A model generated the notes under the pieces. It made no database searches. It saw only the letters and a list, made by a program, of their open reading frames with translations, and was not told the DNA's origin. This document shows positions 58,150 to 64,000 of a stretch of DNA of 64,000 nt, piece after piece. The stretch is taken from the NCBI GenBank assembly GCA_947311845.1, contig CAMZMU010000027.1, positions 47,902,094 to 47,966,093 on the forward strand, read 5' to 3'. Made by a program: the position numbers and the translations under genes. The stretch's first letter is position 1, and each line of letters starts with the position of its first letter. The stretch comes from Poa pratensis. Lineage: Eukaryota > Streptophyta > Magnoliopsida > Poales > Poaceae.

Positions 58150-58470
58150 ATACTTAGATACCGGTGGACATATATGGCTATTTGAGAACCTGACTGTGAT
58201 AGGATGGATAGAAGGGTGGTTATATCCCAGCCCAACAGAGTTCAAACTCTAGGTTTGATAGTATTTCTTATTTAGACGGAATGTTATTTGGTGGGAGGGG
58301 ATGTTCCCGTCGATAGCGAGGCATCCATGGTAACTTCGTCAATGTCAAACCTAATTCGCCGTCTTAGTCTCTCGTACGTGCTCGTAGGTTGTGCGTGCAT
58401 GAGTGGGTGTATGCGCGTGTATATACGTGAGCATGAATGTGAGCGTTGTACTGTGTTTTGAAGAAAAAAA
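58150..58470 (+). mobile_element. SINE-like element
   Basis: Contains a B-box-like GAGTTCAAACTCT at about 58237, a GTGTATGCGCGTGTATATACG stretch typical of tRNA-derived grass SINE tails, TTGTACTGTGTTTTG and a short A-run (58462-58469). The A box is weak and the left end is uncertain. Ends directly against the TATA box at 58475. Confidence 0.45.
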
Positions 58471-58474
58471 CTCT

Positions 58475-58482
58475 TATATATA
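58475..58482 (+). promoter_or_regulatory. TATA box of candidate host gene
   Basis: TATATATA-type box followed about 30 bases later by a pyrimidine-rich start region (TTCTCTCGCTGCGACC) and a leader with CCTCCGCC/GCCGCCGC. This is the layout of a plant promoter, and nothing ties it to the flanking elements. Confidence 0.45.
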
Positions 58483-58504
58483 GTTCTCTCGCTGCGACCT
58501 CCTT

Positions 58505-58583
58505 CCTCCGCCACCGCCGCCGCAGCAGCGCCATCCCTACCGGACTGTGCTGAGCGGAGCTGAGGGAGATTTTCCTCCTCGAG
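58505..58583 (+). other. Candidate non-coding first exon with splice donor
   Basis: GC-rich leader without ATG ending CTCGAG followed by GTAACCCC. The following 800 bases are T-rich with TTGTTCG/AATTGG motifs as in plant leader introns. No coding exon was identified to the right within the window, so gene identity is unknown. The minus-strand frame across it (58667-58284) is rejected. Confidence 0.35.
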
Positions 58584-59394
58584 GTAACCCCTAATCCGCT
58601 CCCTCTCCCTTTCATCTTCTTCGTCTGCGCCCTGAAATTTTGAATACTTCTCCTTACCCGACGCCAAAACCCTACCCGCCTGACCTAGCTCCGAGTCCGA
58701 TTACGAGAAGGATCATGCTATTGAGAGATGCGTCCGCCCCTCCCCTGTTCTAGTGTTTGTTGCGATTGTATCGATGATGAGTGGTAATTGTTTCATGCGT
58801 TTTTCGCCGTTCAATTGTTCGTATTGGAATTGGGTAAATTCTGGTCTCTTACATTGTTTGCACACAAGGCTTCGTAGACTGTACTGCTGTATAGAAATTG
58901 TAACTATCCCCCCTCCCCATCGGATCTACCACCGTCCAATTGTTCGCATATGAATTGGATGAATTCTAGCCTTCTATAGAGCCTACTGTCAGGTAGCTGC
59001 GATTACATTGGAGGGATGCCTGGCCTAATGGAATTTGTTGCTAACCTCATTATTTTCGGCTAGATCATAGGATTATAATTGTTCATCGTTTCTTCCCATG
59101 GAAGAAACTCTTCATCTAGAGATCGATGGAGTATATATCATACCAGATACACAGGAATTCTTGTTATATGTATGTCCTTGCCACGGAATCTAATAAGCTA
59201 GATACTTTGTATTTTTATAAAATTTTGTTTTGCTTATATACATAAGTAAAACAATAATAACAAGATAAACAGCAAAGGTGGTCCAAAACCGTTATATGCG
59301 TTGGTCAGCCTTTGTGCCTCGATCTCGCTTGTTGCTTCTTTTGTGTAAATAAAAGCTGGACTAAAGAATCTGCATCTATCTATCTATCTATCTA
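58584..59394 (+). other. Putative leader intron, left part
   Basis: Non-coding, T-rich, with a CTAT microsatellite at its right edge (59374-59399) where Helitron 3 was inserted. Confidence 0.35.
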
Positions 59395-59399
59395 TCTAT
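59374..59399. repeat. (CTAT)n microsatellite
   Basis: About six CTAT units; the Helitron 3 terminus TCTATT overlaps the right edge, so the exact insertion point has some ambiguity. Confidence 0.9.
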
Positions 59400-59615
59400 T
59401 ATATTATTAAGACAACAAACATTGGACGGCTCAGATTTGACATGATTTCACGCTACAAAGGAACGGCTTGGATTTAAAAGGAAAAGTTAAGAAGGATCCA
59501 CGTCTATTAAGGTCAATCGGGAGAGTCGTGCGGCTAATACAAGAGACATAATCAATCACGTCTCCTATATGGGAATATACATAGCCATGGCATCCCCTTA
59601 CGGAACGTAGCGCAT

Positions 59616-59716
59616 ATGCATCAGATTGGAAACTTCATGGCAGCCAAAAGTAGTAATCCCATCGTGGAGCGGTTCCTCGACATGTGCCGCAAGCAGACCC
59701 GAGTGCCATACAAAAG
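59616..59716 (+). pseudogene. Possible captured exon in Helitron 3
   Basis: In-frame ATGs at 59616 and 59637, then SSNPIVERFLDMCRKQTRVPY, followed by AG/GTAATA, a plausible donor. The composition looks like a real protein fragment, but the family is not recognised. The frame continues only to the donor, so it is a fragment. Confidence 0.3.
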
Positions 59717-60439
59717 GTAATAAAACCAAACCCTAGGCGGCTAGGCAAGGGCAATGAGGTTGTGCCGGGAGGAGCGGCACACAGTCGGCAAAAGGAGCGC
59801 TGCTACGATTACGATTCGAATTACATGCATGTTGACGCGTAGGCAGACCATCAATCCCTGACGATAGACATGGATACATATCTATACAGAGGTCGATGAT
59901 GTTCGGTTCAATCAGCAAATCGAAGATCGTACAGCAGCACGCCCAGGATATGAAGGCCCCTCATCCAGATGAAATATTCAAGTAATGCTGAAATCCCCAG
60001 GTAATTGCAGGCTGCAATCTTCATGTGTGTTAAGATCTTCTCATCCCACGCTTGCAGTTTTCTCACGAACAATCAATCAAAAAAGGTCAGCAAGCACCTT
60101 CGGAAGAAGGAATCTAACGGTAGTGGCACGGTGGCCAGATCAACGGCGGAACATCTCTAAGGGCGGAGTCGGCGGAAGTATTTGCTGGCGCTAATGAACG
60201 AGAAAAATCAGCATCGTGAAGCGAGCGGACTGCCCTGCGCAACGAACTCCAGTAGCCTGTCCTAGCAAAGGAAAACGAGCTTGACAACTGATTTTTCCAT
60301 ACGGAGCATTCTCGACGAAGTTAGAGTTTCAAGCCTCGCCATTGACGCATGGAGTCCTGGCCGTGTCAATGCGCACGTCGTAAAAGTCGACCTTGAAGAT
60401 ACCAAGACTAATGTTTTTCGTCTCTTTGCAGGTTTCTAA

Positions 60440-60850
60440 CACTAGGCTACGACAATGGAGGTGAATCACGGTCCAAGTGGGCTGCGGGCGGGAGAGGCAA
60501 CAATGACGAGCTGCAAGGCTCCGACAAGATCTTTGGCCGCGGCAATGGTGATGCAACACGGTGAAAGAGGGCTGCCAGCGGGAGCGGCAATAACTGCGCA
60601 CAGCTTCGACGAAATTCTAGGCCACGCCAAGTCGCCAATGGAGGAGCAGCACCATCTTAGGTGCCTGACAGGAGGAGCAGACACAATGGCGACCTGCACG
60701 GACCTAAATTGTGCTTCCTATCAATCTTACTGCGTGGCCCCTCCACTTCCTCTGACTCCTGTCCATGGCGAGCGGCAGCAACAACCAGGCCAGCAACGGC
60801 ACCAACAACAGCGAATTGCCTCCTCAATTCAGTGGCTAATCGATTAGGTC
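60440..60850. other. GC-rich repetitive segment in Helitron 3
   Basis: Open frames on both strands (130 codons at 60455-60847 plus; 90 codons minus) with internally repeated GGCGGGAG/GCAACAATG-like blocks. No domain recognised. Probably captured and rearranged host sequence. Confidence 0.3.
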
Positions 60851-62250
60851 GACACTCTCTCTGATATGTCTACTTTTCCTACTTGGAAAACTAGTACAGT
60901 TATATCCTGATTAATATCTCTTCGTTCATCTTTCTTGGTGGAAATTTAGCTTCATGCGATAGCATGCAGGTATCATGTGATTGCAGTCTAACCAAGACAA
61001 ATTTGTTTTTCCTGATCCTCAGTTCTCTGCTAGGGAAGCCAAGCCAACGCCCAGATTCTATTCTGCTAATCAAGCGCCTTATGTCTTGCATCAGGTCGAA
61101 ATTTTATACCTCCGGTAAGACAGCCTACCCATCAACTATTGCTATTTTCTCGCTACGAAATAGCTATGCATGCAAGCTTCACTTTGTTATACATCAGATT
61201 ACAGGACGTGCAGATTAGAAGTACTACTATGTCAAAACTCAAGTTATGGTTTCGATGTTTATGCACAGAAATGCCTGATAAATTGCTTGAAGTGGAGTTT
61301 TTTGTTGCATGATCGAACCAGGTAAATTCTATGAGTTGTAGAAAATCACTCTTTATCACCCCGTATCCCTTCATGTGTGAAGGTGTGTACAAAATATTAC
61401 GGTGGTCATGGAGCTTGAAAAATAGTGAAGCCACTACTGATGCCTTTACGTTCATAGAGACATCGTCTAGCATATATAAGTATGAGAACATGTATGTGAA
61501 ATACGCACGTTGGACATATTTGCATCATTGATCGAGGAACGCAAAGTTATACCAGCGTAGATGATGAATCATATTCTACAACTCTTTATTAGTTTAACAA
61601 ATTTGGTAAAGTCTACTTTGGAGATTCATCATAGTAGTAAAAATGGGAAATTTAGTTCCTGTAGGAAAATCAAAATAAGAATGAAACAAATATTTGTTAT
61701 TTTGGTTACATGAGAATGGCAGATAAAATCCAAGAAATTAATACCCTATTTTCTGAATAATTTTTTTACGCCAATTAGTAGTATGACTTAGGATCCAACT
61801 GCATTAATATATGAAATCAGAAATAATAAGTGAAGGGAAAAAAGTGTTTTTCATGCAAATTAAATAAAAAAATAATGAGAGGTATGTAGTGACAGAGGAC
61901 AAATTTGAACGACGAAAATGTGATACACTATAAAGAATCCAAGAGTATATGCATGCACTAGGGGCGATGGCATTCATACCATTTTTGTATGAGAAAGTAG
62001 GGAGGTCGGGAGGAAAAAAAATTAAGGTGCACATTTCCATTAAGTGGGGTCCGTTGATATAATGCACAACAACAAAAACTTGGTACACCAAGAAAGGCAA
62101 AGAGTATATTCTTGGATTGCTGTGATAACAAAATATAACTGTCTAACTAACAACACCTAAATCTCAATTTTAATACAGATATTTAAAAAAATGCGTGTCA
62201 TACATGTCGTAGAATATCTAGCCGCGCAAATGCGCGGGTCACCCTGCTAG

Positions 62251-63179
62251 TTCTGTTAATTTTAGCTAGTAAGACTGCATATTCTGTTTTTTGGTTAAGA
62301 TCGATGCCATGTAGGGTAGTAACTCTGAAGGGTGCTCTAGCTAGCTAGCTTCTGTAACGGTGAGTCTTGTTGGCTGATTTGGCATTCACCAGTACTCCCT
62401 GGTCAGCCTGCCACCAGTGCACCTGTGTTCATGTTATCAAAAGGTTCTGTGGAGACGCCATGCTCTCATGGCAAATATCTTTCATGACCATCCAGCACAT
62501 GTAAGCTCTTTTGGTTGGGTTATCAGTTTCGTAACAGTCCGCCTTCGTCTTGATTGGGAACCTCTTCATGTTTCCTACAGGCTACAGTGCATTGGAAGTG
62601 TCCCCAAATTTCTTAGTCATGAATTGTCCTGTCGTGCTCTCAATATCTATTTGGTTCTACTGCTGCTATCCTGACCCCCATGACTCTGATAGCTCTTAAG
62701 TTGTTTAGGTGCTTTACTCACTTTTGTGCATTCATTTCTCTTATTCACGTGATAGCGTATGATTTACTTTTCATCATATGTCTTCGATAATCTTCCCCAG
62801 TATTGAAATTCAGAGCTTTCTAAGTGAGTCTTTCCTTGCTACTAAAATTTATAAGCTCACAGATAGATCGTTGTTCTTCTTTAGACAGTTTTTCCATCGT
62901 GTATGTCAGAGAAGTTATGTGTTGTTGATATAAAGTGAAACTAGAAATTTATATTTAGCAACAAACAGCAGCAGTATTCTCCTTTAGTGTACCACTAAGT
63001 TTACTCAGCGTATAATTCAATTTTGTGAGTATGCTGAGATGAATAGGGGAAGTAGAGAAAAAGGTGCCGTTTGTTACTACCCTGTGAAAAACTGCACTTT
63101 CGTTTATTCCCTAGCAACTCACGGGCACCTAACTAGTGTCTTCAATGTACAGCACTAAGTGAACCATACATGTATATTA
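62251..63179 (+). other. Non-element interval after Helitron 3
   Basis: If the promoter at 58475 is real this is its continuing intron or small exons. Exon-like borders exist (CACAT/GTAAGC near 62500, TTTCCTACAG near 62580, TTCCCCAG near 62803), but no frame shows a recognisable protein. Otherwise I see nothing in it. Confidence 0.3.
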
Positions 63180-64000
63180 CTAGATTCGGCGCGGCTCGCC
63201 GCGCGGCGTTTGTTTCTTCTTTGAATTACTTGCCCATGGTTACCACTATTCATACAGATCATTTAAAGGACAATTTTATTCATATGAGGTTGATCATATT
63301 TGAAATCTCACGTGAAATGAGTAGGTAGAACATTATACAATGAAATCCTTAAGCAAGATGAAGATGCAAACGATGGTGAAATATACATTGTATAGTTTTA
63401 TGAATTCACACCGCATTTAATACATAAGTTTTGAAATTCACACCGCATTTAATACATAAGTTTTGACCACATGGAAGTAATACTAAATACATAAGTTTCG
63501 ATCAGTTTGGAAACACGATCTCAAACACCTGATGAGTTTTGTGTAACCAACACCGATTGTAAAAGGTAGAGGTAGCTGGTCTCAACAGACAGCATTAACA
63601 ATGAGACATTCGGCAACAAAGACTTGGACTGGCAGAACCAAAATATTAACGACCAGGGCTTGCAGGGGCAGTCACGGATAAAGACTATGTACACACAAAA
63701 TAAGTCCATACTGCAGTAAAAAAGTTCAGAATTAATCGGGAGTTGTGGATAAAAACAACAATAAGTCCGGTATGCTGGATACCTGCATATAATTCAAAAC
63801 AGTAGGGAACACGATGATGGTAATGACGGGACTGATAGGCTAAAGCTTCAACCTATCAATTGGACAGAAAATAGAGCTGAAACTCAAACACCTACAGCCA
63901 ACGATAATATGAATGATGCATGTATATTCCCAAAGAGGAAACAAATCATTGCAGATCTTGAATTTTCTTGCATTTCCTTGCAGCGATACAGTACAAAATC
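63180..64000 (-). mobile_element. Helitron 4 (minus strand), 3' end only
   Basis: On the minus strand the sequence ends with a strong GC hairpin (GCCGCGCGGCGAGCCGCGCC) then GAATCTAG, preceded on the plus strand by host A at 63179. Helitron 3' ends have this hairpin plus CTAG. Its 5' end is to the right, outside the window. A different terminal family from Helitrons 2 and 3. Inside it is a 32-bp tandem duplication at 63403-63466. No gene seen. Confidence 0.65.
63403..63466. repeat. 32-bp direct tandem duplication
   Basis: Two nearly identical copies beginning AATTCACACCGCATTTAATA; a partial third (TAAATACATAAGTTT) lies near 63485. Confidence 0.85.

Larger units (their letters stand above)
59395..62250 (+). 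mobile_element. Helitron 3, 2.86 kb
   Basis: Starts TCTATTATATTATTAAGAC and ends with the perfect hairpin CCGCGCAAATGCGCGG, then GTCACCCTGCTAG, flanked by host A (59394) and T (62251). Same terminal family as Helitron 2. No Rep/helicase. Contents include a short exon-like frame with donor (59616-59716) and a GC-rich repetitive segment (60440-60850). Confidence 0.9.

Noticed and set aside
58284..58667. Minus-strand 127-codon ORF with an acidic start
   Set aside because: It runs antisense over a TATA box, leader exon and SINE-like tail, which is a more coherent reading of the region.

Overview
The window is repeat-dense plant nuclear DNA. The lineages present (Athila-, Tat- and SIRE-type LTR retrotransposons, a Cassandra element with a 5S-like promoter, CACTA, hAT-like and Helitron elements) point to a grass, most likely a Triticeae species. 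This is an inference from sequence character; no search was run. No complete host gene was found. Nearly all open frames belong to transposable elements, and most are broken.\n\nThe layout is a nested stack. 1-5928 is the 3' part of a Tat-lineage Gypsy element (A): a PPT-like tandem array, an antisense spliced ORF, and the 3' LTR, ending in a transposon fragment at 5929. 5929-20111 is an Athila-lineage array (A), read as [3' half of the internal region]-LTR-[gag-protease]-[hAT-like insertion]-[env-like ORF]-LTR. It sits in the gag of a minus-strand Athila element (C). C's other half (leader, PBS and LTR) lies 29 kb away at 50102-51936. 21142-50101 is a SIRE-lineage Copia array in C's leader: a truncated unit 1 (integrase, RT-RNaseH, ORF3), an LTR, a complete-length unit 2, and an LTR. 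Unit 1 carries a CACTA element. Unit 2 carries a three-LTR Cassandra, a Helitron containing a second Helitron, and a deleted Athila element (D). Athila C lies in a second Tat element (B, 51937-57288), which again has an antisense ORF and a 3' LTR.\n\n57289-64000 is lower in LTR elements. It holds a LINE-like tail, a SINE-like element abutting a TATA box and a leader exon with a splice donor (the best candidate for host-gene sequence), a Helitron in the putative intron, and the 3' terminus of another Helitron on the minus strand.\n\nThe two arrays provide internal empty-site controls. CACTA and Athila D are each present in one SIRE unit and absent from the other, which proves their ends and target duplications. 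The hAT-like insertion and the SIRE RT deletion occur in both units, so they predate the duplications. I found no new defence or metabolic system. The interest is in element structure and insertion history.
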